A stretch of DNA of 64,000 nucleotides from positions 11,346,001 through 11,410,000 of the forward strand of contig NC_135772.1 in NCBI RefSeq assembly GCF_028453695.1, read 5' to 3'. The notes under the pieces are model-generated. The model saw nothing but the letters and a program-made list of their open reading frames with translations. It did no database searches and was not told where the DNA came from. How positions within the stretch are numbered: the first letter of the stretch is position 1; each line of letters begins with the position of its first letter. The stretch is from Augochlora pura. Taxonomy: Eukaryota > Arthropoda > Insecta > Hymenoptera > Halictidae. Of this stretch, positions 1 to 11,800 are shown piece by piece. The translations under genes and the position numbers were made by a program.

Positions 1-560
1 TGGCAGAACACGCCAGTTGTTTATCTTCGCAGCGGCGGTGGCCGAACCATCGTCGTCGCGATCCTCTCCGGCAGTATCGTCTTCGTCGGTTGTTTTATCG
101 AGCGGGCCGAGCCGCGTTCGCATTGTTTGTCACGCCGTGCCGCGCAAGTTGTTCCATAACCATGTAATTATTATCTCTCGCCGCTGACCGCCACGAGCTA
201 CACGCCCGCTTATCGTCGCCGCCCCGCGCCGTTTCGTTTTCCTCCACGATTGCGCTTAGCCGGGACCAATTATCTCCGGGGCTATTCGATATTTTATTGC
301 GTTCCGATGCGCGCCGTTCTATCTAGGATAAAAAGGATAAAAAGGAAATCGGGAATTGAACCGGCCCAAGATCTGGGGGTAAACGTTGCCTCGCGCCGCC
401 AACATGTACTTTTAATGTTTCCGTAGCGGAAGTTGCTCTTCAATGAATCGCGTTGAATGAGTTGTGACAGTTATGGATCCATGCGCGGACACGATGTATC
501 ACCGCCAGTGTTCGTAGCGAAATAAGTTACGCAAGGAGTGGGATAGGTGACGTTGGGTAA
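1..560. other. GC/CpG-rich patch at window start, no gene recognised
   Basis: The first 330 bases are GC- and CpG-rich with many short CCG/CGT runs, and composition then falls toward AT-rich. Both strands lack a convincing open frame. A small direct repeat of an AGGATAAAA-type unit sits near 327-350. The patch could be a promoter-proximal or conserved regulatory island whose gene lies to the left of the window, but nothing in it decides this. Confidence 0.4.
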
Positions 561-566
561 CCCAAA

Positions 567-655
567 CAGCGACGTGGCGCGTTTACCGCGTGAACATTAT
601 AATTTATCAAACATCGGAATTGTAATGTTCACTCGATAAACGCGCCACGCTGCTG
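567..655. repeat. Foldback (inverted-repeat) element with 36-bp arms
   Basis: Bases 567-602 and 620-655 are inverted copies of each other, matching at 31 of 36 positions around a 17-base spacer. The arms start CAGC and contain GTGGCGCGTTTA. No clear target-site duplication flanks them. A short MITE or foldback transposon is the simplest reading. A structured RNA is possible, but nothing supports transcription. The adjacent GTAACCCAAACAG at about 557-569 recurs at 30,297-30,309. Confidence 0.65.
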
Positions 656-2909
656 TAAGGCACGCCCGACGCATGCGTAACTTAATTTACCTCCGCACGC
701 TAGCCAACACCGAAGAGACGCTCTTTAGCACCTGAACGGTTCTAACAAAAACACATTGCAGAAATGTATCGGTTCGTACCAAAGAATGTAATATGAGCAT
801 TTCTGAAGTTGATTTGGTCAATCTGAAAATATTTGCATAATCAAACGCGTGTATAGAGATGAAGAAAACATTTCGCATATACGTCAACAATAAATCATAC
901 TATTATTCTAGTATTATTAATGTCTGCCCATGTTGTGATACATGATGAAATAATTCTCGGTATCTCCTTCAAGAAATAGGTTGTTCGATTTAAAGAAAAT
1001 GTTACTGTTGGAAACCTAAATTTTTTCATAGCACTCAGAAAACATTCTTGTTTCTTCTTTATATCGCCAGAAATAACACAATAATCAATGGTGGTAGAGC
1101 AAGCTCGTTTTATCAATTATTTAAAAACAGAAGGTTTAAAAAAGGATGGAGATTTATACCATAATGTTATTTATAGGTAGAGGCAATAAGAAAGGAAAAA
1201 GGTAGACGATTTCGCCGTACCTCCTAATTTTAGTAATTGCCAAGAGTGTTGAACAATGTACACACGCAACCTTATGGTGTGAATGAAGTCCATTAGAATT
1301 TGTTGCAAGGATGCCTTTTCAGAGTTCTCCGTATTTCTAAAGTTTCTTTCCGTGACTCTAAAAGTAGCAATCGCTGAATTTTACCACATCTCAAGCGCAT
1401 CGCGACTTCAGCTTCTATAGGAACCACACGATTGAAAACAACGTCGAGAATTTGAATATGAATACGAATATTTTCTACATTTTTCTTTGTATTGTTGAAG
1501 ACACTAAATCCTGCGGTTGATTGCATGTTCCCCGCATTGGTAAGAGGAACAGATTGTAACAATATGTTCGAGGAAAGTTATTTCATCCCGGAGCTTGAAA
1601 TCTATACCGACCTCTTCAGTGTTTTTTAGTTTTTTTCGCCGTAATCCTGAAAATAGCACGATTCGTTGAAATTCGTCCACGAAATTTTAAACAGATAGTA
1701 TTAAGCATTGTTCCTAGTCGATGGAAGAGTGACCATTGATTTCTAGGAACCCGGAGATGAACGCGTTTGAATAAACATTTCTCTTTATAATGTCTTCCTT
1801 TCATCTATCTGTAAACTAAAGAGTTCGAACAACGCTTCCGAGAAAGTAACTATTTTCAGTTTTACATGAGGAACTTTAAACCAATAACTTGACGCGAAGC
1901 TACGATTAGATCGTGCATCGGATAAACCGGGGATTAATTATAAAATTATCAGAATTACAAGGATGTATGGAGTTTTCATGTAGTTTTCGAGTGTTCTCTT
2001 GAGCGTTCACTTTTTATAGCTCGGCTTACCGTTATTTTGCAATCGATAAGCTGCAAGCAGCCGACGAAGGGCTCTCCGGCAGACCTCCTGGTACGCTCGA
2101 TCAGTCATGATATCGAGATGTCGGACTATGTATTCGTAAACAGACAGCGATCAATTATACAAGCTCAATTTGTCAAAAGTATTACTGGAGCAACGAGATG
2201 TTTACGTAAACACGCAATCCCCCAGAGATATACATAGTCTCTGAATCAGAGCTACGTGTTTATCCTGAATTCCATTTATCCAACTATGTCAGAGCTTTTT
2301 AACCTTTGCTGCACGCTTTGTGTGTTCGATATCTAGGGCTGGAACAAATAGTAAACGTGAAATAGTGAATGGAATGTAAATACTTTTATTTCTTCATGTG
2401 CGTAGTTACATATTGAAATAGTATTATGAAATAAATATTTTATTCAATTGTAGGGCAAGTTCATCGAGTAGTAATATTTCACAGAATTATATTTAAAATA
2501 ATGGTATTGCAGTTAATAGCATTGCAAATTAGAGAAGTTTTTGTGCTTTAACTTTTTATAGTATCATGTACTTTTATCGATAAAATTATCAATAACGTGA
2601 GACTTACTTTGTCTATGATTTACTTTGTTTGCTTCAAAGAGAACACGCTTTACGAGCATACTATCTTTTAATGAATTTCGTCGAGGTATTAATATTATTA
2701 CAATAAATTATTCACACAGAAGATAGCGAATGACAGTTGCGAAAAAAGCTAAGTTTTAAAATTTGCTTATCCTAGTTCAGTATTTTCCCAGAATTTAGAT
2801 ACTTAAGGAAATAATATTTCCAAATAGTATTTCATTTATGCATTAAATGAAGAAGAACTTAATCTATAGAAGAGGTTGTCTATCTATATATTTGATATTT
2901 ATATATAAC
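656..2909. other. AT-rich spacer, no gene seen
   Basis: Mostly AT-rich DNA. Minus-strand open frames of 60-90 codons near 0.9-1.8 kb resemble no family I know and are broken by stops when extended. I see no RNA gene or inverted-repeat element here. Confidence 0.5.
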
Positions 2910-2910
2910 A

Positions 2911-3458
2911 CTGTGAACAAAAAGTAAGGTGAATTTGTTTATAAAATGTAAATTCTTTATTTATTCTTTTTTTATTTTTTTTTCCTAGATTGGTAGGACT
3001 GTCTATAACATTTGCCAAGCGTCTGTTTGTCAAAAGGTTTAATCATCTCCGAGTTACACGTGTTTTTGTAAACAACCAAAAGTCATCACGATAATGCACC
3101 ATGTCATACTGCATTGGTTCTTCGCGACTTTTTTTGTCAAAAACTCGACTCACGTCGTTCCGCAACCAACGTATTCGCCTGATTTGGCTCCGTGCGACTT
3201 CTGGCTATTCAGCAAACTCAAAAGGCCAATGCGGGGACGCCGTTTTGACACGATTCAGGAGATAAAAACCGAATCGAAGAAGGTCTTGAAGGCTATACCG
3301 GAAAAAGACTATTCCGACTGTTTCGAGGACTGGAAAAAGCGTTGGCAAAAGTGCGTTTTATCGGACGGGAATTACTTTGAAGGGGATGAAGTTGATTTGT
3401 AAGAATAAGTCAAGAATTTACATTTGATAAACAAATTCACCTTACTTTTTGTTCACAG
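2911..3458 (+). mobile_element. Internally deleted mariner transposon (548 bp)
   Basis: The two ends are near-perfect inverted repeats of about 30 bp (2911-2940 and 3429-3458), beginning CTGTGAACAAAAAGTAAGGT. The right end is followed by TA, the mariner target dinucleotide. The left end is preceded by CA, which is most simply a mutated TA. Inside lies only the C-terminal third of a mariner transposase. Full mariners are about 1.3 kb, so roughly 0.75 kb including the N-terminal DNA-binding half has been lost. The intact TIRs mean it could once have been mobilised in trans. Confidence 0.92.
3084..3402 (+). pseudogene. Mariner transposase C-terminal fragment, frameshifted
   Basis: The HHDNAP motif holding the second catalytic Asp is encoded at 3084-3101. 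In the next frame the sequence continues through YSPDLAPCDF with the third Asp, then KLKRPMRG and a terminal stretch ending near DGNYFEGD. Counting across the frame change gives 34 residues between the two Asp residues, the mariner DD34D spacing. The frames switch at a run of seven T (3129-3135), consistent with a one-base insertion. The first catalytic Asp and the helix-turn-helix region are absent. The ATG at 3094 lies in the shifted frame and is not the real start. Non-functional. Confidence 0.9.
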
Positions 3459-4412
3459 TAGTACATTCCAACTTTAAAGTAGTAATTACACAGTTTTATC
3501 TTATTCGTAAGACGATATACATAATTTATGGAAATATATTTAAACAATGAGACAGAGCTGAATTTATTTAAGATCTTACACTCACTGCCGATTGTTTCCG
3601 AAAAGAACAATAGCGTACGATTCTCATTGACCTGGGAATATCCTAATCGATTAGAACTAAAACGGTCCAGTGATCGTTGTATTGAAAGAAAATATTTCTT
3701 CTCGCGAGATACAGGAAGTGAACTCCTGCCTGTTTGCTTTCGACCTCGGTCGCCGATCGCCAGCAACCGCAATCAAGCGGCAGTTTCTTTCGTGAAAACA
3801 CGCCCACGCTCTCGTTCGATATGCGCATCCATCTTCACTGTTTACCGTTTCGCGAAGGATTCGTACGAGCGGTGCTTCGTTTATCACCCATGGCGCACGC
3901 GTTGTCGCTGAATTACAGAGTTTTATGGTTGTCTGATGAATTTCATAGCAGGCCTTGGAAGCGTTGCTTGTTATTGGGGAGAGGCGCGGTTCCGAGCGGG
4001 GCGGCGCGTGTGTCCGCTTCGCACTGCGAGGAGATGATGTCACGTATCAAAAGTACGCACACGTTTGAAGCGCGGATACGCTCGCACTGGCCACCGGGAC
4101 ACGTGCAAACTAACGATCAGCTTATCGTTCGCATGCTAAACACGCGTAGGAAATGCATACACGCAGACCTCAAGGAGACGGGAACGAATGATTTTTATTA
4201 GTGGCTGTAATTCGTTTGCTTTTGAAAAAATGCGCGCTAACTGGGACGTTGCTTGTGCCAATTTTGCACATTTTTTACTAATGTTCAACAAATAGTGCGT
4301 TCTACGCTTTGCGTAATTGAAGAGTTAAACTTATTTAATTTCGTCTTAGTTAACTAATTAGTCTTAGTACTTAGTTAACTAATCCTAATAGCGCTGTTAA
4401 AGAGCCTAGGCG
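3459..4412. other. GC-rich patch with overlapping open frames on both strands, no recognised gene
   Basis: About 3,700-4,160 is CpG-rich and gives overlapping open frames on both strands, including one of 155 codons on the plus strand (3734-4201). Overlap of long frames on opposite strands is what GC-rich noncoding DNA yields, because stop codons are AT-rich. I recognise no domain in any frame. It might be a CpG-rich regulatory patch. Confidence 0.35.
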
Positions 4413-4771
4413 ATTAAGATGGCCAAAACTGTCCGTAAAGGTTTTTAAATAGCTTTTATAAGAAAAACTCATTTGTAAACATTTCCAACCCTGTAACTTG
4501 TCCGTGATGGTAGTTACATATTCACAGTCAATCTAATATATTTAAAACGTAAAATTTGATTCGTCGTAATGATAAACATGTGAAGCTAGAGAATCGATAA
4601 AGTAAGGGATAACCTAATTTTATACGTATTTTAAATATGTTTTAAGTATTAAAAAGAAATAGTTTTAAAACATTACAAAAATACTTTTCAAGTCATATAA
4701 ATAAACAATGTGATATGAAACTGGAAAAATAAAGCGTGTCTTACGAGAAAGACCATTTTGGCCATCTTAAT
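4413..4771. mobile_element. Candidate 359-bp TIR element (ATTAAGATGGCCAAAA ends)
   Basis: A 16-base sequence ATTAAGATGGCCAAAA at 4413-4428 occurs as its exact reverse complement at 4756-4771, and weaker matching continues inward (TGTCCGTAA against GGTCTTTCTCGTAA). The interior is AT-rich with no open frame. Size and end structure fit a non-autonomous DNA transposon, but the superfamily is undetermined and no target duplication is obvious. Confidence 0.6.
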
Positions 4772-7700
4772 GGGCTTAATCCTTTGTTTTGCTTTATTAA
4801 ATAAAATCGTAGGGTTTATAACTTATACAAGATTCGTATAAGCTGTTCTGTACAGTTCCGAGAATCATATCTACAATACCGCCGTCCGAGTAAAAACAGA
4901 TAAATGACGAAAATAGGGTCTTATCACGGCTAATCAGATTTAGTGAATATACTTACCTTTTGTCCGACCGTGATCTACGTCACGTTCTACTTTCAGCGGC
5001 GAAGGATTCTTCTGATTGGTACAAAACGCTTTCTTCCTTCGTGTTATGGAAATCCTTCTGGCTCGTAGAACAGCCAGCAAATGGTCCAATTACAAAGAAG
5101 AAGAACTTTATTAAATTAATCAGTCTCTGTTGGACAGCGTATTTGCCGGTTCCATTATAGTAGAACTGTCGGCATCTTTTTAACGAGGGATACGCGAACT
5201 TGTGCCGCGACACAGGTTGCAACATTGCAAACAGAAGTAATTGGTCTAATCTTTTTTACGCGATGTTATGCAAACCGGATGCCAGCCAGTTAGTTAATTA
5301 ATACGTTTCGTTCTGAAAATGAAAACGTTTTTCTTGTTTCCGTGGAATACATCTTAGAAGGTTGGGCACTTCAAAATCTTCAATCGTTCTTTGGAACTCT
5401 TTCTTCCGCTGTGTTCCTTGAAAAATACAAATTCATATAAATAAACAAGATCCGCTGTTCTCACGTGCTCTAAATATTTTAAGAATATATTTTGAGAATA
5501 TTCTAAGAACGATAGTTCGCGTTGATCCCCTATGGATTGTTTTCAATTGCTGTACGAGTCGTCACTGATACAGAATAGATTCAATGTTTAACCAAATATC
5601 TATGAACTGTCCTTTGGTAGAATATCTTGTGTAAATACCACGAGGGTAGCCTCAAGATCACTGCAACGTGTTGCCGTCGTAAAATTGAGAAAAATTCTTG
5701 CTAACGAGTTCTAAAATGGTAGGTACGCTGGACGGATCAATTAATTACATTAAAATCGCCGTGTAAAAGACTCGCAAAGAGATAATCATGAAAAACATGC
5801 AGGAATAATTAGAATATAAATTTCCTATTGGAATAGTTTTACCTCTGGTCAGAAAAACTATCGATGTTTTATGAATTCGGTGTGATGCAACAAAGTATGT
5901 ATTACTCGTTAAACAGGAAGTGCAACGATTGTAAAGAGCCGTGGTTGCAAATGAGGTATGCATATTAATGTTTAATCGTTGGCGCCTTAAGCAACAGTTA
6001 GAACTATCTTAACTTACTTCGTTAGCACAAACATGCTAATACATACAGGAATAAGATAAAATTATTAAAAAGAGGACATAATACTTAGACAATTTTAAAA
6101 GCTTAAAAGTTAGTTATTAGTTAAACCTATACTTATTGTTTTGTTCAAAATGACCGATTTCGCATTTTTTATTTCAAAGTTATTAAAATTTAGAAAAATA
6201 GATTTAGATTAAACAAACATCTCAATTCAAGCTTACACTTGATTAAAAATGACGGAACGTTGCAATAAATTTAGTCTTGTCCTTTTTATAAAGCAACTGA
6301 CATTAGCCGTGTATAATTTTTCGTGCTGAAACTTTTGAACCTGTTAAGTCAATTGGATCTTATTTCGCAACTTCATCTTTATATTACTTTGGATCTTTTC
6401 ATTATTAATAGAATTTATTCGTTGCTATACCACACAAATTCCTTTTTAAGCATTAAACAATACAAAAAAGAAATTTTCAGTACCGGAACATAAAAAGGTT
6501 TATCTTAAGCATACAAAATCACAGATCACTTCGCATTAAAGGCAGCCGCAAATTTTCATTTCAGCGTCCATCTTGATTGTTATCTAGGTCGACGAGTCGA
6601 CGATTCTAATATAACAGTTTCGTGCCGTCCGATTTCCTTACCATTGAACCGGTGTTTGGTTGTTTTCACATTCAGCGCGTATTTGCCGTCGGACTTATCG
6701 CGGTCGCGCCGAATAAATTACACGTTTGTCTCCATTATCTGGACAGACATGTTTTCATGGTGCCTGATCGATGAGACCAGGCAGCGAAACCACCGCGGAA
6801 TCGAAAATCGAGCTTCAAACGACAGTCGACCCACCCCTTACCCGGGATCAGGAAATCATCCCCGCGCTCGGAAAAATGCAGCTGTAATTGGCGGCGGCGG
6901 TAGCAGTGGTACAAAGTGCTTTAAATAACCTCGGCTCTCGGCCGTTACGTAAAAAGATAATCTCATGAGTAAAGTGGGTTGCCGTCCCGTTATCTTTTAT
7001 GTAATAATATCGCTAGTCGTGCTCTCGATCATAGACTGGCTTCTATCGGGCCGAAAGTTTCTCGAGACGGTGCGGCGCGATGCGCTGTGTCGCGGATGTA
7101 TTTAGCACGTGGAACACACACATACCGCACCCAGTGCCGATTAATGCCTGGCAAACAACGCCGGAATGTCGGAAATTTCTTTACAACATTATCGTGTTCC
7201 TTTTTTTCTCGCTGTTGACACGTACGCTACCATTATTTGTTTCGATAACAGTTGCTAGGAGCACGGAACAGTTTCACAAAGGCGAAACCTTTGATGTTCG
7301 TGTCCCTATATCGGGCGATTTTTACGTACCATATACCACTGATAGTATTGTTTAAGCTTCCTTAAGTTGACATATCCATTCCCTTTTCAAACATCGGCGG
7401 AGATATCTAAAGAATATACTGTACGAATGTGCGAAGAAATTATATCTATAAATTTCGCTCTATTTGCAGAATATACTTACTATGTATGTATGTGCGAATA
7501 TATACTAGGATCTGCGAGTAGAAATAACTTCAAAGCGAACAGTCTCTTGATCTTCGAAATATCGACCAGTTTGCAGTGATACAGATTCAAAAGGCAAACA
7601 GTTCACGAAAGTGATAAGCAATCGTTATTGCACATGATAGATGCAGCATTTTCCGAGCGAACGGAGAGTCCGCGTGTTAGCGTCGATGGGCTAGATCTAT

Positions 7701-8625
7701 ACGGCGAATCTAAAAACATAAGTTATGGGACCGCGCGGCTAATCCAGTAGATTTCGAATCCTAAATTGCACGAATACTGTAATGATCGAACGAAATTGAG
7801 ATACAAGAATAGAGCTGCACGCAACAAGAATTCGTGGAGTAAATTGTACATGCACGTATATGTTGATTAGAAGTCGTTTGGAAGCCTGTGCTTATTTAAA
7901 TAAGTGCTGGAATTACATAGATTATGCGGATGGTTTTTCCAGTTCCGCTTGATGATTCATTTATAACCGCAGCCGTAGAAAGTGAAAGTCGTGCACCGTA
8001 TGGGCTACATACTATACCAGACATATGAATAGTAATTTGCAATGTACAAAAGAAATTGCGCAACGAAATCTTGGCATTTTGAAAATATTGCGGTATACAG
8101 CCGATATCTGCGAAAGTATTTAGTTACGCTCTCTACATTCCAATTATTGTCATATCAAAAATATGTAACAATAATTTGTAGCTCGTACGGAATAACCGTG
8201 TTATGTATAGTGTATTTTAGATTCGCAGAAGTTTCATAAAACGGAAATGTTATCGTTATGTGCGCAAGAATTTTATTGCTATCAGCAGTTACACAATAGA
8301 AATCTGAATTGCATACTTTTACTCAATAAATTATTTCAAGTTAAATAAATTTGCAGATTTCATTAATAACACTGTGAAGTTTCGAATAAATTAACAGTTT
8401 ATAAGTTTGCAATCTGCTACATAATAATTTCCTAAATAGGGGTACTCTGAGTTTTTGAAAATTGTTAGTCCGTAGTCGGATCTTCGCGTTCGTGGGAGCC
8501 CCTGAGGGTCTTCGAGCAATCTTCTGCTACCTCGTGTCTTAACCCATTTGCCCAGCCCTTTGAAAGCCTTAGGAGAAATCTCATCCATCAAGAGTTTTCA
8601 AAGAGGCCTTATTTGTCCCTTGAAG
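4772..8625. other. Intergenic or intronic sequence, no gene seen
   Basis: AT-rich stretches flank GC-rich pieces at about 6,660-6,930 and 7,020-7,180. Open frames here are at most 94 codons and match nothing I know. A patch at about 8,470-8,590 next to the following MITE has a 66-codon minus-strand frame with no recognisable homology. Confidence 0.4.
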
Positions 8626-8980
8626 TATTGGGTTGAGGAATAAGTTCGTAGCGTTTTTATATTTCCTCTTATTTTGCAACGATTTGTTGCTGTTTGACAA
8701 AGTGTGTCATATTTATTCGATAGAGCTGTCTCTGCTCTACAAAACTGTGCTAATCGTGTTTTCTTAATCATTTAATTTTTTATTATTTTTGAGGCTGTAG
8801 CGGTACCACGTTCAGCGACCGTAATAACAATTTGAGCTGTCCGCTTGCAGATGCCAAGGTTTTGGCAAAAAAAACATTCCTTGACGTTTGCTAGTACGGA
8901 AATTACCTTATTCCTTTATTTAATCGTTGTAAAATAAGAGAAAATATAAAAACGCTACGAACTTATTCCCCAACCCAATA
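8626..8980. mobile_element. Mariner-like MITE, 355 bp with 55-60 bp TIRs
   Basis: Bases 8626-8684 and 8923-8980 are long inverted repeats with only about three mismatches. They start TATTGGGTTGRGGAATAAGT and run on through GTAGCGTTTTTATATTT. Both ends begin or end with TA, as expected for Tc1/mariner insertion. The GGGTTGG...AAGT start resembles mariner termini of the mellifera type. The roughly 240-bp core has no intact open frame, so this is non-autonomous. The high arm identity suggests it is not very old. Confidence 0.85.
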
Positions 8981-10188
8981 TTTACCATCTGAAACGTCTC
9001 AGCCGATCTTTCGAAGTTCCAGACGTCCGAAACGTAGCGCAAGAATTTTGTTCCCATTATCATCGCCACGAATGTTTTCACTTGCCATTTGAAGATATTA
9101 AAAACTCCGCAACTGGTACAGTTTATTAAAACCTAGGTGACTAGAATTTCCATACCGAACTTTTCCATGAGCTATTGTTTTAACATTCTGCAACGACGAG
9201 GAGTTACGTAAACTTTTAGGTTTCCGAGCGGTTCAGTTGTACCATGTCATCGCATAGATCTAATCATTCCCAAAAATTGTTTCGCAATCTGAGCATAAAC
9301 AAGCCAAAGATAGCGCTTGGTGTTAGCTCATGCATAAAGGTAAAGATAGAACCTTCTCGTTTTGCCATCCCGCACACGATCCTAATCATCAACCAGGATT
9401 ATTTTTGGACCGCAGCGCGTATCGCGCGGAAAGCCAACCCAGAGAGTATCTCCATCACGAATTCACCATAAGCTTTTTGCATCCTAACGATCGATATACG
9501 AGCAAACAAAAACCATTCGGATGTTGTTTACTGGAAAGCCTCCAATTCTTTTGGAGTTCTGGTCTAACGATAAATTTTGACGATGGGTTATATCCGCGCG
9601 CTCTATTCTCGACGGCAGCTCGTGTAAATTCGTACTTGGTCGCGCGGGCGCTAACATTTTCGCGGTAAAGGTATTTTTCAGGCAGCATAATATGTACAGC
9701 ATGCCGTTGCGTTCCATGTTTACCGACGAACGTGTAATTGCAGGAGATTACACGCGTCCTCTGATCGCTGTGCAAACTTCGGTGCAAGGCAAACAAGAAA
9801 GGCGTGTGTTTGATCGTTTAGTTACTAATTGTAAACAAGAGAACAAACATCTTATTCTTTCCACTTCAATCAACCTTCGCCAGCAACTTGCTACCGCCGC
9901 TTCTTTCGATAACAGCTTTTGCAACTGCGAATGTTTAAGAAAGATGATCATCGATTTCAAAAATCTTGGGTACAGTTTGACAATTGGGAAGAGGAGATAC
10001 GATTATTCGTGGCTCGTTTTTATAATCACTGATTGCCAACGACTACAAAAACGAGTCGTAAGCTTCGAATAGTCGTTTCTCATCTTCCAAAATTGTCCAT
10101 ATTTGTTTATAAGCTGAGGAACAATTGCAGAGAATTTACTGTACTTCCTATACGAGTACACTGCTTTCCCTGTTTCTCAAACCCTAAA
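8981..10188. other. No gene seen
   Basis: Mixed-composition sequence with overlapping 60-126 codon frames on both strands around 9,330-10,070. None shows a known domain, and opposite-strand frames overlap. No repeat structure noted. Confidence 0.4.
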
Positions 10189-10436
10189 TTAACCCTTTGC
10201 ACTCGAGTGGTGACTCTGAGGCACCACTAAAATTGTTACAGCACACTTCAAAATAATTTTTATATTATGCAAAAGTAGATTTCATAAATGATTAAAAGTA
10301 TAACTGTTGCTGCATGAGTTACAAGATTCAATATCATACGCATAAAATACATTTTGTCATACAAAATTGAAATGCTATATGTCAGAAAAGTTATTTTAGA
10401 ATTGCAATCATAATGGCTTCGAGTGCAAAGGGTTAA
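10189..10436 (+). mobile_element. TTAA-flanked MITE family A, copy 1 (248 bp)
   Basis: Flanked by TTAA on both sides. The left terminus is CCCTTTGCACTCGA and the right terminus is its inverse. Just inside the left end, GTGGTG and CACCAC can pair as a small subterminal hairpin. The AT-rich interior lacks coding capacity. TTAA target duplication and a CCC start are piggyBac-superfamily hallmarks. Related copies lie at 18,554, 22,675, 40,096, 54,170 and 56,099. Confidence 0.88.
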
Positions 10437-11722
10437 AAGTAATACTTAGCGGCAGAATTTATAAATTGAACTCCAAAACGTTGGTTTCTTGTTCAGCCCT
10501 GAATCCCTCCGCTAATGATTTTAAGTTTCTAAATCAGAACAGTATTTACCTTTGATATGTAATTTGCTCATTGTTGCGCATATTGTTTATTCTAGGTTAA
10601 TATACATTTCTGTTAATATAATTTAATGTGCTTATTTTCGTACATATTGTTTCTTAAATGTATTAAACACGTAAGTGTGTTGCTAACAATCCTATATGGG
10701 GTTACACAGCATTTAATAAAAAAGAAACTCAAGATCGTTGGAACACCAACAAAATTCACAATGGTGGTCGTTGTGGATATTCGACGCTGCGAATAATTAC
10801 GTTAAATTATAAGGCAAACTTCTACGGGAGAAAAGACTTGCATATCGTCCCTGATACTGGTTGACTTTTATGATTAACCCATGAATCACTCAACGCGCGA
10901 AGAAGTTTCTGATTCGTGTCATGGCTTGAAAATGAAAAAAAGAAGGGAAGAGAAAAAACAATGAGAAACTGTTAGCCAAGTGACGAAGCTCGATGAATTT
11001 ACATGCTCGGTCCCGGACGCTCTTAATCCATGGGCCGTATAAAGCGAACAATTCTTCATTGTATCGATCGGGCTTGGCTGGTTCAAACTGACACATCATT
11101 TATGCGTCGCGAACACGCTATCGGGCCCTTTAATCTGACATCGATGACGTTCGACAAATGCACGAGTTTTGTCGCGGAACTGTCGTTAAAGGTATACAAA
11201 TTGCATGCAATTTTCCTCGCCGGTTACGCATTAATCATCGAGGAACAGAAGGAATGAACGCTACCCGAAAAATGACTGATTGCCGTGCCGATAAAACGCG
11301 CAATCGTTGTTTAGATAATTCGCTTCGCGTAACTGTGCGACAAGGACTGACGATCCTAATGGGAACCTCAAATAAAAAATATGAAACGATGTATTCCTTC
11401 AATAATGGTAAATTTAAGTTTTAAATCATTGAATTATTAACCCTTTGAGCGATACGATTCATTAATGCAAATCTACACGTGGGTGGTAGCAATTTTCCGT
11501 CGCTAACGTATAGACAGTGAGCAAAGAAAGTATTCGCGACACCTTCTGAAACGCAATGACTATTTTAAAACTGCACTAAATGTTTTTTTTTTTTTTAAAT
11601 AACAGAGAGACTAGTGTATTAGAAATTTATTGAAATGATTTTTTTTAACTTTGCTATTACTTGGAATGACAAGAAAATGATAAAAGGCAGAGGTTTTGAT
11701 ATAATTAATATGCGACAAGTAT
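10437..11722. other. No gene seen; one TTAA-linked end-like motif
   Basis: Mostly AT-rich. At about 11,440 the sequence TTAACCCTTTGAGCGATACG resembles the start of family A but no partner end was found, so it is at best a solo end. An A/G-rich tract lies near 10,930-10,965. Confidence 0.4.
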
Positions 11723-11800
11723 TAAGTTGGAATCTGTGAAACGGGTGTTACAGCTGAACACAGACTAAACAAAAACGCCCGGTTCACAGTTTCCAACCTA
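11723..11800. mobile_element. 78-bp palindromic micro-MITE, copy 1
   Basis: Two 26-bp arms (22 of 26 paired) surround a 26-bp centre. The outer ends are TA, and the right end reads TAGGTTGGAAACTGTG when reverse-complemented, resembling mariner-type termini. The second copy at 51,242-51,319 has exactly the same length, but its centre is in the opposite orientation. Non-coding and non-autonomous. Confidence 0.82.

Noticed and set aside
3094..3402. ATG-initiated 102-codon ORF as an intact gene
   Set aside because: It is the shifted-frame tail of a mariner transposase; the upstream catalytic motif lies in another frame and the N-terminus is deleted.
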